Assembly (NCBI GenBank): GCA_017165825.1
Contig: CM029367.1
Location: 6,094,223 to 6,158,222 of the forward strand
Direction of reading: 5' to 3'
Length of the DNA stretch: 64,000 bases
From: Hepsetus odoe
Taxonomy: Eukaryota; Chordata; Actinopteri; Characiformes; Hepsetidae
Part shown: piece after piece, positions 33,481-46,081 of the stretch
Numbering within the stretch: the first letter of the stretch is position 1
Layout of the letters: every line of letters starts with the position of its first letter
Program-made: the position numbers and the translations under genes
Notes under the pieces: model-generated
Told to the model about the DNA's origin: nothing
Seen by the model: only the letters and a program-made list of their open reading frames with translations
Database searches by the model: none

Positions 33481-34719
33481 TTATGGCAGAAGGTTTTTTT
33501 TTTTGTTTTTTTGCCTTTTATTTATGCAAAATAATGTCAGCTGAGCAGGCCATGCCAAAAGCTTAGGGTAAAAGGCCTGGCTCAAGGGCACTATAGAAGT
33601 GGTCAGATGAAAAACACTTGACCTTACTGCCTTCAGATAAATATATATACGCTGTATTTACCCCTGGGATGGCTAGAAGACACTCAGCCTTTGAATAGCA
33701 CTGTGATTTTTTAATTTCTTTTTTTTTTTTAACTGAGACCTAGTAGGTAAACTGGTGTAACAGCAGCGCAGTTTAAAATAAAAAGCACAAAAGATCCAAC
33801 TCTACTGTAATTTAACAATACGTCACTTATTATTGCTGATTAAATGACTATAATGCTTGTGGACTCTTCACTGGCCAATGCCATCAACTCGGTGTGCGAT
33901 AAATGTTTTGCATCACCTTGAGCAACAAGGAATACTCTTAATATATCCCACTGGTTTATTATCAAGCAAATCAGCATAACTAACATTGTTTTCAGTATTC
34001 ATGCTGCGATGTAATGTCCAGGGTGGTCCTATGATTTTGGCCCTATGACGGCAGAAACAGAACAGAATAACGGAAAACAGAAACCAGAAACTGCACTTTA
34101 AACACATGAGGAAATGTCCTAAATAAAGGAAATGCTCAAAGACAGATGCTGAGGCAAGGCATGGTGCTTACTTCAGAAACCAGACAAAAACCACTTGAAA
34201 CACAATGTTATATTTACACATTTGGAGAACGTCATGAAAAGACACTGACAAGGCAAGAAGAAATTGTTTTAATAAAATATCAGCTTAGTCTCAACAAAAA
34301 AAAAACAACAACCAGAAACTAGTAATGAAATGTAAATGCTTAAATCATCTGTCAGTGAGGTACCCTCATAAAATGTCTTATAATAAGCAACCATGACAAA
34401 AAAAAATGGAGATATCTTGTGTACATTAAAAGTATTGCTTTTCTTGAGATTTAGATTTTTTAGTCACTTGCCATGCATGTAACCTTTGGATAAAGCTACC
34501 TACTGCTAATGATTTACCTAGTATATCAATTAAGGACTTATCAAGTGCTTATTAAATAAATCAATAAATGAATTACATTGCCCGGTTTACACTTTTACTA
34601 ATTGTAGAAAACTGTAAATATGGTGAAGATATAAGTATCAATCTGGCTGACATTGCTGATTTGCATAAAACTTAGTCTGGATATTGCAAAGCACATGTCT
34701 AATACAAAGACATGCTCTA
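33481..34719. other. noncoding DNA with T- and A-tracts
   Basis: Poly(T) tracts at 33494-33512 and 33719-33731, A-tracts near 34296-34310 and 34399-34408. Nothing else was recognised. Confidence 0.4.
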
Positions 34720-35120
34720 TATACAACTCAGACAGCCTCTCATTGCTGGCTCACCGACGTGTGTCTGTGTCTGTGCGGCACTCAGCCTCTTTGCACATCA
34801 TTAGGGACCATCAGACCTTCTTAAAAGGAAAGAAACACACAGACACATGCACACACACACACACACCTCTGCTTTTGATCATAGGCTGAAGATCCCTCTC
34901 CCTCTGTTCAGTAAACAATGAGCCCATGACTGCTCTGCTTGGTAATGAAGCATTTTCCAGGCACCGCGGCCCGCTCGCCTCCAAGCACCTCCACTACAGC
35001 GGCGGGTCACAAACATGACCTCGGCGCTTTCATCTTCACACTCCCTAATGAACAAGCCACCTCTCTCCCGCTCACTCTCCAACTGTCTCTCTGCCACTAA
35101 CTCTCCTAAGTCTGTCTGTC
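34720..35120. promoter_or_regulatory. candidate conserved noncoding element
   Basis: Two complex blocks (34730-34825 and 34880-35100) separated by a short (CA)n at 34848-34866. They contain CACATCATTAGGGACCATCA and GAAGCATTTTCCAGGCACCG. Local GC content is clearly above the flanks. No coding evidence. Confidence 0.3.
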
Positions 35121-35441
35121 TCTCTTTCTGTTTCCGTATCTATCTTCCTCATTTTAATATAATCACCCAAGGGCACAGTACAGTAAGAAAAGTGAAATTA
35201 AAATGTATACAAGAAGGCCTTCAGTGATGAAGTTTCAGAGTTAGCATTGGTTAGTAAAAGAAAAAATAAAAGCATGTTGACATCAGTCATTAAATTAATC
35301 ATTATTATTATTGAAATTTCAGATTTGAAAAATAATTTGACAACACATTTGCGTTTTTTAACTAAAATTCTAGTTTGATGTTAAGGTTGTGCAAACTAGT
35401 TTTGCCAAAAAACATTTTAAATATTCTGTACATTATGGCAT
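35121..35441. other. noncoding DNA, nothing recognised
   Basis: AT-rich, with a short TTATTATTATTG run near 35303. Confidence 0.4.
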
Positions 35442-35469
35442 GAAAGTGAATGTGACTATTTTTGTCATT

Positions 35470-35503
<34 letters not shown>

Positions 35504-35695
35504 ACACAGTGAAATTCAACCTCTGCTTTTCACCCACACACACCATGCAGCAGGAGGCAGCTATTTAAGGCATATGGGGAGCAGTGATGAGCAAGGTACC
35601 ATCCCCAAGGGTACCTCAGGGAAACTTACTGGTCTGGGATTCGAACCCACAACCTTCCAATCCTGGGGCCAAGTCTCTAACCACTAGGCTGCCAC
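35442..35695 (-). repeat. SINE family B with internal poly(A) tract
   Basis: Reverse copy. The usual segment after TCATTGT is replaced by a tract of about 31 A residues (35471-35501), then GGACACAGTGAAATTCAACC resumes the family sequence. It ends CTAACCACTAGGCTGCCAC. The B box GGGATTCGAACCCACAACC is intact. Confidence 0.9.
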
Positions 35696-36299
35696 AAAAC
35701 AATAGTTTCAAAACTGTTAAAGGGTCTGATGAAAACCACGTTTACAGTTTTCCACTTATTTTCCCAGAGAGTCGATTAGCCAAGACATGATTGGAGTCCA
35801 GATTTTGCTTCCTTAAAAGAAGCACAGACTTGTGGTTGAAGTTTAGGGTAAACTATGTACGTATTTTCCTCTTGCAAAAGGGCTCCACATTTGTCTTGAA
35901 TGATCCATTTCATCTGACGTAAAGAGAAAGCTGTGCAAGCTGGATTTTTCACTTGTCCTTCAATAAGGAATTTAAGTGTAAATATAATTCCTTTAGTAAC
36001 TAAGTACATTATTAACCATGTAATTATCTTTGAATAGCATGGCCAAACTGTAATAACTCTCGACAGGCATTCTCAGCTTCTGCTTCTCCTATATGCATTT
36101 CTTTGCCAACGCTCATCTCTTTATATTATATTAGTCAAACACCTTGCTGGTGCAAAAAACTGCATTCCGTTTGGCATATTAAGTTAACTAAATGAAAGCA
36201 ATGGGATCAAAAATTTTACTGCAGGCTGTAAAAAGTGCTACTAAAGATACAAGGTGCCTAGCTAAAGGGATTCCAACCACTCAACGTTCAGCATCAGCA
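35696..36299. other. noncoding DNA, nothing recognised
   Basis: Unique-looking sequence without exon or repeat evidence. Confidence 0.4.
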
Positions 36300-36565
36300 G
36301 TGAACTAATCACCTGATCATCTGGAATCATCTTCACCTGTTGCTTCACTGCTTCATGTCTGAAGTTAGATGCTTTGTTCTGCTTGAAAGATTAATATGTT
36401 CTTCATTGTGGTTCACTGTGGCTTAATAAAAAAAAAAATAAAAATACAGGTCTCTGGAACTGGTCAAATACAGAGACTGGACTGAAAGCGCAATAAACTC
36501 TTACTCTTTGAAATCAAAATATGAAGAAATGTGAGGCGGCTCAAGATTTTGCACAGTACTGTATG
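36300..36565 (+). mobile_element. dispersed repeat E, copy 2, with Tc1-like terminus
   Basis: Contains ATCACCTGATCATCTGGAAT, TTCTGCTTGAAAGATTAATA, GTGGTTCACTGTGGCTTAAT and CTGGTCAAATACAGAGACTG, and ends CTCAAGATTTTGCACAGTAC followed by TGTA. The end TTTTGCACAGTACTG closely matches the inverted end of the Tc1 fragments at 42808 and 47782, so this is probably a nonautonomous Tc1-type element. Family words are shared with 28935-29130. Confidence 0.65.
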
Positions 36566-37565
36566 AAAAAAACTCATTGCATTAGTTAAAGTACTGATTT
36601 ATTTTTATTTTTTTCATAATTTACTTGCTAAAGAAGTCAATTCCCAACTATGAGGAATATGTTCCCCTGTTTCTGATAATCTGTTTAACGTAGATGTAAA
36701 TTTACAGTAATGTGGGGTTTACTGACAGAACATAGAAATACTGTAAGGAAAAAGAAGGAAACACATGCCAAAAAAATGAAAAGATAATTGTATTACTAGG
36801 TTTTAGATTTGTATTTACAGATCTTAGGATTATGCATTGTTGATATATTTAGCTGGCAAGGCTGCTGTCTCTTCTTCATCTCCAAATACAACACAGGGCT
36901 TCTGAGAATCAGAATGAGCAGGAAAGGTATCTGAGCTTTTGAAATTTCTAGAAAAAAAATCCACTGACTGATTTCGATTTTCCTCTATTTCATGACAGTT
37001 TCATAGTTCCTCCCTAGGCGAACAGGTTTCACAGCTTCCAGATCCCTCAGGTTTGAAACTGTGATAGCTGACTTTGCTTCTGTGAGAGTTTTTCCTTTCA
37101 TGGATGTGCTTAATTTTCAGAGAATGCATTTTCCCATTTGCAAATTTCATTTACCCATGTTTCATCATGTTTTCGGTTTAGACCTTTTCCTAATTGTTTT
37201 TTTATAACTCTCTCTCTCTCTCTCTCGTTCCAGTTCCAGTTCTAGTCAAAAAGGAATTGGCTGTTATTGGCCCAACAACTCCAAGATCATAAGTTCAATC
37301 TCAGTGATCCTTAGCTGGAAGCCCAAAGCATAACTAGCCGTGCTTTCTCTGAGTGATTAAGATGATGCGTGACTTAACATGATGGTAGTCTTAGGTGTCT
37401 GTTAATTCAGAACGATGCGGTGGCACTTTTCAGAGGAAGCACATACTAGCCATGACATTTACAGATGAAAATGAATGAAAATTACTTTTCATAAAGCTGT
37501 ATCAAACTCATTAAAGGAAGAAAAAAAATATGCCCCTGCACAGTTTCACACTTATTTGAACTGAA
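36566..37565. other. noncoding DNA, nothing firm
   Basis: AT-rich; a short (CT)n at 37208-37226. Confidence 0.4.
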
Positions 37566-37809
37566 CTGAAAGTGACAATGTCATTGTCAATACACAGCAC
37601 ATCACACAGTTAACCACAATGAAATGCAGCCTCTGCATTTAACCCACACACACGTACAGCTGGGGGCAGATACTGAAAGTGCACGGGGAGCAGTGATGGG
37701 GACGGTACCTTGCTCAAGGGTACCTCAGTGCAACCTACTGATCTCGGATTCAAACCCATGACCTTCTGATCCTGGGGCTTAGTTCCTAAAAACTTGGCCA
37801 ACGCTGCCT
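37566..37809 (-). repeat. SINE family B, near full length
   Basis: Reverse copy: CTGAAAGTGACAATGTCATT, GTACAGCTGGGGGCAGATAC, GGTACCTTGCTCAAGGGTAC and a decayed head (CCTAAAAACTTGGCCAACGC). Confidence 0.9.
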
Positions 37810-37923
37810 AGTCCAGTAGTCTTTCACCAAAAATCTGTGAGGAATTCAATATTTCTATCATCTGTTTAGATCAGAACCACTGCTAACAGTAGCGGTAGCA
37901 GCAATCAAAGAAGACAATCAGAG

Positions 37924-37927
<4 letters not shown>

Positions 37928-37974
<47 letters not shown>
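37928..37974. repeat. (AT)n microsatellite
   Basis: Uninterrupted AT dinucleotide array. Confidence 0.95.
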
Positions 37975-37976
<2 letters not shown>

Positions 37977-38825
37977 GCAATGCCCGTAAACACCTGCTGT
38001 ATTCTGTCTCTTATACACATCTCTATACGTCTGTTTTCTTTTAACAAGAAACATATTATTTGATAGCATATATTTTTGGTTTGAATGTTTTGAAGGCTGA
38101 ATATTTTCCTTTACGCTTCATGCTTACCTACTTTGTAATGGCTTCTGTCATTTTTTCTCTGCTGGCCTTAAACTGGATCAAATGTTTGTGTTTATTTTGA
38201 AGTTACGATTATCATTGTTGTTTTTTATCATTATTATTGTCTTCATGAACTACAATAATAATGATAAAATAAAAGCAAAACGGTTTATGGAAAAAGTCTC
38301 GCCAGATTTATCCAAACCATCACATGCATCAAACTCACTTTCGCCTATCCCCTTTCCTTTTTAATTCCCCGCTACACACCTGGGCAAGTCTTCACGCGTT
38401 GCAGTGCTGAGGTTAACCTCACGGTTGTCCTGCTCCTCCTGGGGGGCTTTGAGCTGTTCTCAGGCTAATGTTGCTCATTACTAATTCACTGCTATTGATC
38501 AAGAGGTCTAGGGTGAGGACCAGTACAGAGATCAGGTAACTATAAACACAAACCACTCCGACACCTCTGCATGTGCCATGGCTAGTTCTACTGTGCTGGT
38601 TACATGCTGTACAGCAGCTTGCAGAAAAACTGACATTTTGGTGTCCCACTAAAGGCTGGAGGTGTTTTCAAGGCAGCTTCAGTGATTAAATAGGAGAACT
38701 AAAGAAAACAGACTTTCATTTGACTGTTAACACTTCCACCAAAAGCAGGTAACAGCACAGTTGATAAACATATATTCTTAATGACAAAGCAACAGCTTCT
38801 TTAATTGTAAAAGATAATTAAAGGT
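37975..38825. other. noncoding DNA, nothing firm
   Basis: A short (ATT)n-like patch near 38220-38245. 38400-38620 is more complex and GC-balanced but has no identifiable function. Confidence 0.4.
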
Positions 38826-38835
38826 ATAATTATGG

Positions 38836-39029
38836 GGAGACGGTGGTTTAGTACAGTTCATGCCTGCAGACCTATGGCTCAAGCAGTTCGAAAACCCACC
38901 TCTGGAACTGCTACAATTAGGTCCCTGAGCAAGACCCTTAACCCTAAATTGCTCCAGGGGGTCTGTCCCTGTAATAAGGACATGGAAGTCACTCTGGAGA
39001 AGAGTGTCTGCTAAATGTAAATGTAAATC
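38836..39029 (+). repeat. SINE family A
   Basis: Forward copy: A-box-like GGTGGTTTAGTACAG, decayed B box (AGCAGTTCGAAAACCCACC), CCCTGAGCAAGACCCTTAAC, and tail GCTAAATGTAAATGTAAATC. An imperfect target-site duplication, ATAATTATGG (38826-38835) against ATAATATGG (39030-39038), brackets it. Confidence 0.92.
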
Positions 39030-39038
39030 ATAATATGG

Positions 39039-39995
39039 AGAATAGTCCAAAAAAAAAAAAAGAACAGCAGGTAAAAACAGAAAGGTATAGGTGTTATGTT
39101 TGTGCCTGCATGTAAAGCTCCATTCCAGAGTTCGGTGTGTAAGAGCAAATAGATAAGTTCCAGCTGTGGTGTAACTACAGTTATATCTGAGGCAAAGTTT
39201 TGCACACAGTATTGATTAGCTCTAGAAGTCTGTACAACATGACTCATCATAGCAAAACTACTTTCATTCACTAAATTTTCCTGGCAAAAAGTGAGTGTGA
39301 CTACGCATCACTTCATCTAATCCAACCAAGCTAGGACGTGAATTCACGGAGCAGGTGAGGAATGGTTGGCTTCTCACACTGCAGAACGGGTCATCTAGGA
39401 CCCGGAAGTCATGACCACTGGCTAATTATGGACATCCAGTCAAAGATGCTTTGCATTGAAATCAAATTTCAATAACGAGAAAGTAGCAAAATGCAGTCCA
39501 AGAGAATCTGACATCAGGTTCTACAGTGGCTCTTCCCATAAAGCTACATTAAAACTCTCTTTCTGAGAGCTAAAACTAAAATGAATATTTAGATTTGAAT
39601 AATTATGAATCACACACAACTTTGCCCATCCAATATCTCATAACTCCACACAGCACTGATTGTCAATGCACTTTTCATTCCGCCTCTCTTTTTTATTGCA
39701 TGGGAAAATTTGGGCACCCTGGTCAAATGGACATGACTTAAGTTAAGGTAAGTAAATATCCTCTGTAGAGCATCCTTCTGTCTCCTCTCCTCAACAAAAA
39801 TTCAAATACACCTGCAAAGGCAAAAATGTGAAAGTGTATGCAATTATATGTATTCAGTATGGTCTTCTGCTACTGTCGTACTCCCTTGGCTTCAAGAAAG
39901 TATGCCCATAATTCCATCTACTGCTTGTCTGTCCTGCTGGTCATCTGTCCATTCTTCCAACATGAGCTTTTCAAAAGACTAGAGTGCAGAATTTA
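39039..39995. other. noncoding DNA, nothing recognised
   Basis: A poly(A) tract at 39049-39061. No gene or repeat was recognised. Confidence 0.4.
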
Positions 39996-40046
39996 ATCTC
40001 TCTGTCTCTCTGTCTGTCTCTCTCTGTCTGTCTGTCTGTCTCTCTT

Positions 40047-40083
<37 letters not shown>
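39996..40083. repeat. (TCTG)n(TC)n microsatellite
   Basis: CT-rich array with TCTG units, then pure TC. Minus-strand ORFs across it are artefacts. Confidence 0.95.
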
Positions 40084-40085
<2 letters not shown>

Positions 40086-42742
40086 GTGTATTGACATTCG
40101 ACACATTTTTCCCAGTGCTGAGTGGAATCCGGAGTGTTCGGCATGAATTATGCAGGATAGCATGCCACAGGGCTGACAAGCAGTAGTGCCAATTGGCACT
40201 GAGACATTGAAAACACAGCAGCTAAACAATAATCTGACTGCTGCACGGGAACTGATCCCCTCCCCTGACCTCAAAGCACTTGTGGCTGGATCATACCATC
40301 TGCCTTTTCTCATGGAATTGAAACTCCACAATTGTTCTAAATGTTTTGTCTAAACAGTGGCTCACTCTCGTAAAACTTTATCCCAACCCAATTCTGCTAG
40401 ACAGAAGACTTATCTACAACTTATTTCAGTCATAAATACTGATAATGCTTTAGCCTTGCATTACATCGTATTCTGAATGCTTGTAGCAATCTGCCACAAC
40501 TATCTGCCAGGAGTTTTTAGATATTTATTAAATCTAGCATTTTAATGAGGCCACATTGCATTTTTATGAGGCCATGTTACATTGAATCCAGTTATATTGG
40601 CTTATCTGCTAAAACCATAGGCCCACACCTCCACCTTTTTGCTTGTGTATTTAGAGGTGCATGATCACAAGTTCAGAGGCAAATTTTAGAGGTAGGGGTA
40701 CATTGGCGGCTATGGAGATTGGAGATTACAAATGGAGATTCTTCAGAGGCGTAAGGGGGTAAAAAGGCCACTTGAAAACAAGGGGTAGATGTAAAAATAA
40801 GAAATGGAACTGGACATTAGAGTACTCTCTGTCAGGGGTGTAATACTATAAGGACATCCTAGAGAGAGGCCAATGATACAACTTGTTCTTTATGATTTGG
40901 GTGAAGGGAAGTCTAACACCACGTGGTTTTTTTAGAATAGATCAGGAAGCTTTTTAACCATTTGTTCCATTACTCAAAAAAAAACTGAAAAGAGGAAAAA
41001 TTAAGTGGTGTCATATCTACTTGGTCATAATCTTACCTCGACCAGAAAAATGCTCATTCTGTTCATTACTGTGTATTGTGATCTCCAATGTAAACTAAGA
41101 TATATAACCTGTTATGCTCAAAACATGCTAGGCCCATAAACACTGATTCAGTTTTTTTACTCACACTGATTTATGCTTGACAAAAAGCAGACAAAACTGC
41201 TCCATTGTATTCCAGAAGGTCGCTAAGGCATTGCGTTGGGAAGCTGCTGTTTGTTTGTGAAGGCTGTAGGGTTTTATTCATGGCTTCGAAAGATTCAAGA
41301 AAAACGGTGGTGATGGAAAAAGAGAAATATCTAGCCCAAGTCCAGCTCCTCCATTAATCTTCCCAATGCTTTCAAAACTCCTGGGAGTCATTAAAGACAT
41401 GAGTGGTCATCCCAAAACAACAGCCTGAGGTGATCGCTATAAAAGTGTTTGCCGCCATTGCCCATTTTTTTCAGCCCTGCCAGGGCCAGATTCATTAGCA
41501 CATGGCTCCCTCAGATGTCTGGAGAGTTTTGCTCCAACACCCCCACCCTCCAATCTCATATTAGGAGCAGCAACCTCTACCACCAGCTGATGGTCATTTG
41601 AGAACATTATCAGCTGATAGTTCATATCTGCTGACAGCCTGGGCAATCAATAGAACATTCTCAGACCAAAGATGGCCATTTCTCAGCACGAATGGCTGGA
41701 TGTTAATGGTGTGGATGTATAAATGGTCTGTCCAAGTCCTCAATCTACTGCCACAGCAGGAAGTCAGTAATTAGGCTGTGAATGCAGTCGAAGACTTAGC
41801 CGTACTTTCTGCAAAATCATTTATGCTTTAAAGGCAAATCATATAGTTGAAGAAAAAAAAACTAATTTACTAATAATTGTTTTCACAGTCGATACAGTGT
41901 GCTACTGTAGTTCCACTTGGAAAAGACGTCATTTCAGATTTGGTTCATTTGCTTTTTAAGAATATGTACTAACAATGTGCAAAGCAAATGATAATTAAAA
42001 GGATAATCTTGCAATTTGTTTGTACACTGTGCATGTTGGGGCAAAGGTTGGAACACTCCACTCGAATAATGTTTTGTTGGACTTACTCAAGAAAAGGGAG
42101 CTTATATTCTCTAAATGTTTGCACACAATATTCAGCCTGGTTGCTTGTTTGAACAGGGTAGTTGCCAAACAGGTCTTGGACTGTCTGGCAGATAAATATG
42201 GGGAAGTTGGAATAAACTAAAGAATAAGTTTAACTTGCCTTGGTTGAGTTTTTAAAATCTACCAAAAACTAAAATAAACATAGGTGCCAATTAATCACAA
42301 CACCCACTTCAATAACAGGTTATCTGTAATGTCAGCCATAGCTTCTGGAGGAAACAGTAAAATTTTCCACAGCTTAGTGGTAGTTTGTAATATGGGTTGA
42401 TCAGTGAAAGGTTAGATAGTGCATTGAATATTCACTTAATATTCAAAAAGACAGTTTTACAATAAAACAGCTGAAAAATTGTTGGTTAAACATACTGGAA
42501 AACAAAAACAATAAAATGCGCTATAAATATTTAAATATTTTCTAATATACAAAATCAGTAATCAGTACTGGTTATGAAAATGTGTGTAAAATCTCATTAA
42601 GGACCAGTGTTGCCTAAACTTTGGCATATATTAAACACATTTTTTTGTCTAATGAAAGGACCCTTTTTATGAAATATGAGTTATTAATTTTCTAGCATAA
42701 CTGAGATAAAAAGTAGGTACAACTATACATTATACAAAATTG

Positions 42743-42744
<2 letters not shown>
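40084..42744. other. noncoding DNA; weak candidate element at 41400-41660
   Basis: Mostly unique-looking AT-rich DNA. 41400-41660 is more complex, with CCTGCCAGGGCCAGATTCAT and GCTGATGGTCATTTGAGAAC, and could be regulatory. No exon or RNA gene was seen. Confidence 0.3.

Positions 42745-42800
<56 letters not shown>
42745..42800. repeat. (TA)n microsatellite
   Basis: Dinucleotide array abutting the terminus of a Tc1 fragment. Confidence 0.95.
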
Positions 42801-42807
<7 letters not shown>

Positions 42808-42808
<1 letters not shown>

Positions 42809-43007
42809 AGTACTGCGCAAAAGTTTTAGGCAGGCGTGGAAAATGCTGTAAACAAAGAATGCTTTCAGAAATGGAAAGTTTTAATCATTTATTTTCATCA
42901 ATCAAAACAAAAGAGAATCTAACTCAAATCAATATTTGGTGTAATCGCTCTCTTTGCCTGTGTAAAACAGCATCAAATTTTTCAGGTACACTTCCACACA
43001 AGCTTTT

Positions 43008-43012
<5 letters not shown>
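42808..43012 (-). mobile_element. Tc1-like transposon 3-prime end
   Basis: Begins with the terminus CAGTACTGCGCAAAAGTTTT, then GGAAAATGCTGTAAACAAAG, AATGCTTTCAGAAATGG and CAATATTTGGTGTAATC. On the minus strand the inner part corresponds to the extreme C-terminus of a Tc1-type transposase. The same end occurs inverted at 47505-47782. It is cut off by a (TA)n array. Confidence 0.8.

Positions 43013-43068
<56 letters not shown>
43013..43068. repeat. (TA)n microsatellite
   Basis: Pure array at the broken inner edge of the Tc1 fragment. Confidence 0.95.
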
Positions 43069-43070
<2 letters not shown>

Positions 43071-43527
43071 CTTTCAATTTTTCAGCAGAAAACTGCAGGC
43101 CAACCCTTTTTGTTATGAAATACCTCTAAAGTTCAGTCTGTCACTCACACTAGCAGGTGACAGAATGACAGATGACTAGTGATTTCTTATGGGAGTGGGT
43201 GATCTGTAGCTTTAATATAGTGACATAGCGGCAAATCTAACTGGCCTGGTAGGTTTTCTTTACTGTGATGATGTCGGTAAAACCATGATCTTAAAGACTG
43301 TTTCATTCTTTAGACCAGTTGTAAATGTGGTGCTTCAGTGTTCTATATTTCTACTCTCAGAATATATTTTTCTACCAGCATTTAAATAGATTATCATTCA
43401 AAATATAGAAAAGACAGCAATAGTATCCTTAAACACACACACACAAACACACAAACTTGAGACAATATCAATGATTATTTGTCATACCTATGATTAGAAG
43501 ATGGCTGCATTTTCTGCTTTTTTTCAA
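43069..43527. other. noncoding DNA, nothing recognised
   Basis: AT-rich, with a short (CA)n near 43432-43454. Confidence 0.4.
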
Positions 43528-43667
43528 GCGGTCTAGTTAGGGACTAGGCCCCAGGGTGGGAAAGTTGTGGGTTCAAATCCCAGACCAGTAGGTTGCCCTG
43601 AGGTACCCTTGAGCAAGGTAGCATCCCCAGCTCTTTAAATAGCGGCCCCCTGCTGCACGGTTAAATT
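43528..43667 (+). repeat. SINE family B, 3-prime truncated
   Basis: Forward copy with head GCGGTCTAGTTAGGGACTAG, B box GTGGGTTCAAATCCC, ACCAGTAGGTTGCCCTGAGG and GGTAGCATCCCCAGCTCTTT, ending at CTGCTGCACGGTTAAAT. The 3-prime third is missing. Confidence 0.9.
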
Positions 43668-43955
43668 TTGTTAACAAATAGTCAATTTCACTTTCAAATA
43701 GCTAATCTCAAACAAATTCAACAATATTGTCGTCTTGACTCTGGTGTCCTAAGCAGCAACACATCCTTTAGTGCTGAAATCTCTCCTTACATTACAACTG
43801 AAATGCCTGTAGATTCTTTTAGATTGGAAGCAAAATTGGGCTTGAGTTTCTCTTTCCTCTGCAAAATAAAAGAGTTCTGTTTATCTGATTGGTCGTGTTG
43901 CATGGCTGAAGGTGGGCTACCAGGTCTAGCACATTAAAAAGAAAGCTCCTATGCA
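43668..43955. other. noncoding DNA, nothing recognised
   Basis: An 89-codon ORF (43668-43937) lacks supporting motifs. Confidence 0.35.
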
Positions 43956-44350
43956 CCACAAAGGTAGTTGTGGAGAACATTCCACAGACCACTAAAAACA
44001 AGTTCACACCTGGGCATCATTAGCAAAGAGTGACCATTTTATAGTTATCGGTGCACTTAAGGGATGTCAGACAGGCTACATATTTCAAGACTGCTCTATT
44101 CCGCATTTTATGGAGTCTCATTTCCGAGTTTGTGCCGAGGTTACCCCGGCTGACTGGTGCACACAAGGCTGCAGTGTGCATGCCCTGGTTTACCCATTAG
44201 CCTTTATGGGTGGCCACATACTTTTATTAGCCAGCTAATGATATTTAAAGAGGGGAATGGAGGCCTAAATCCTCAACAATGAAAACCAGAAAAGGTGCCA
44301 TGGGACTGCCCCTTTCCCAAGGTCGTGTCAGCACATCTGTTTGAAAAAAC
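43956..44350. promoter_or_regulatory. strong candidate conserved noncoding element
   Basis: About 390 bp of complex sequence: ATTCCGCATTTTATGGAGTC, GGTTTACCCATTAGCCTTTA, TTATTAGCCAGCTAATGATA. Paired ATTA/TAAT cores, including the palindromic TTAGCCAGCTAA, suggest homeodomain binding. No frame is convincingly open and no simple repeats intrude. Confidence 0.37.
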
Positions 44351-44497
44351 CCTCTTAAGTGAAAGTTTAGATTTCTCTGCCATTTCTTTGTACCCTTGAA
44401 AAAAGAGCCCTGAATGGAACAAATTTTTGTTGCTTAGTCCGTCAAAAGTAGAAAAGAGTACAAAGGCTTATAACAATTTCCCATGTTACAAATTTTT

Positions 44498-44565
44498 CCA
44501 TCCATCCATCCATTATCTGCCGCTTGTCCCAAACGGGGTCGCGGGGGGGTGCTGGCGTCCATTTT
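44498..44565 (-). repeat. retroposon family C, 5-prime truncated
   Basis: Has the (CCAT)n tail and GCCGCTTGTCCCAAACGG, GGTCGCGGGGGGGTGCTGG, then breaks off at GCGTCC after about 65 bp. Reading on the minus strand, the missing part is the 5-prime side, as in truncated LINE-type insertions. Confidence 0.88.
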
Positions 44566-46079
44566 TGTTATTTTGAATTAAATGATCATTTACAAGTGAT
44601 GGTTTAAATATTATAAAGTGCACACCAGAAGAAATAGTTAAATATCATGCAAGCCTTTTGAGAACAATAAAGGGTCTTTTAGGGATAAATAACATTCCCC
44701 ATCGCACAAAGTCATCAAGCAGGGAGGGTGAATGATAATACATGTATCTTCTGTGACCTGAGGAAAACTACTGCATCTTCAAAAATCTGCTAGTACAACA
44801 CAATTGGAAAGCTCAACATGCTTGTAGGGGAACTGTGAATTGTATCTTTTTTAATGTGTTTTTTGTTCCCCGAAAAATGTTATCCCAATGCTCTCATGCT
44901 TGGGGGTAAAAACTAGCCCGTGGTTCCTCATAGACAACCAAAGACATCACGAAGACCACAGGATCTTGTCAAACGACCACTAAGGCTGATGTTACTCAGA
45001 TCAGCACCCTTAGAGGGGAACAGTAACATCCAGTTCTGTTAATTCAGACAGACTGTGTTGGCTAACATCAAGTAACAAGGAGACCAATTATGCCCTCATG
45101 GACCGCAGTGATTGGATGTCATCACCTCAGAACATACAGTGATTAAATTTTTGAAGCGCATAAAGACAACTTTATATCCTAAAGTTGTAAACAAGAACCC
45201 TGGCAGTGAAAACAGAATAAGAACTGGAGAACTAAGCAAGAAAATGCTTTAATGAACTTGATCTGGATTTAACGTGCTGTGTATACTGGGGACTGTCACT
45301 ATTTCAAAGGACAGGTAATTTCCCAGTACATATAAAGTGGTGAGCATGAAAAAGTTTTGTGATGCACTCAAACTGTTAATATGCTTCTTGCACCAAGCTG
45401 AGAATTTCAAGAGAAAGGTGAGATGGGATGGAAATATCCACGTTAACGCATCAAGCACTGCGTTTTAAAACCTAATGAGTAGAAGTAACAGCAGCAATTT
45501 AGTGAGAAGAACATCAAGGACTGAGGAGAAACTATTTAGGCAGCCTGTATTCAGACATAATTATCTGGAAAATAGCACTACAGGAGTTTGCAACTCCCCC
45601 ATCTTAATGAGTGTTACTAACTCTCGGTTGAGAGGTAAACAAAGGCAGTATATCTCACCGGCAAGACATAATTCAGAGGCACTTTCTCTTTTTGTGCTGC
45701 TTTAGAAACATAAATTCAAAGGAAGATGTGAATGCATGGTTGGCCTATGAGGAGCTTCACTGTTTATTTATTTTTGCCTGCCTGGAAGTTTCCCGTTTTG
45801 CCCATCTGTTTTCAAATCATTAAATGCATTGGATGCACCACTTCTGGCTCCAGTTAGGTCCATGCAATGCATGTTCACACTACCACCCTGGCATATTTGA
45901 TTAGACATTGGTTTACAGAACATTCAATATTTGAAACATTAGTGCTTTTACACAGTTATTGAAATATATATATATTTTCGGTTAAATTTCTGTATGACTC
46001 TATGACATGGCTATGTAGAAAGTGAGCTTTAAATGATCACTTATGCTCTAATAATATAGTTCTTTTCACATATCAAGAT
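44566..46079. other. noncoding DNA, nothing firm
   Basis: Unique-looking. A 76-codon ORF at 45475-45705 has no supporting motif. No RNA gene or transposon was recognised. Confidence 0.4.
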
Positions 46080-46081
46080 TA

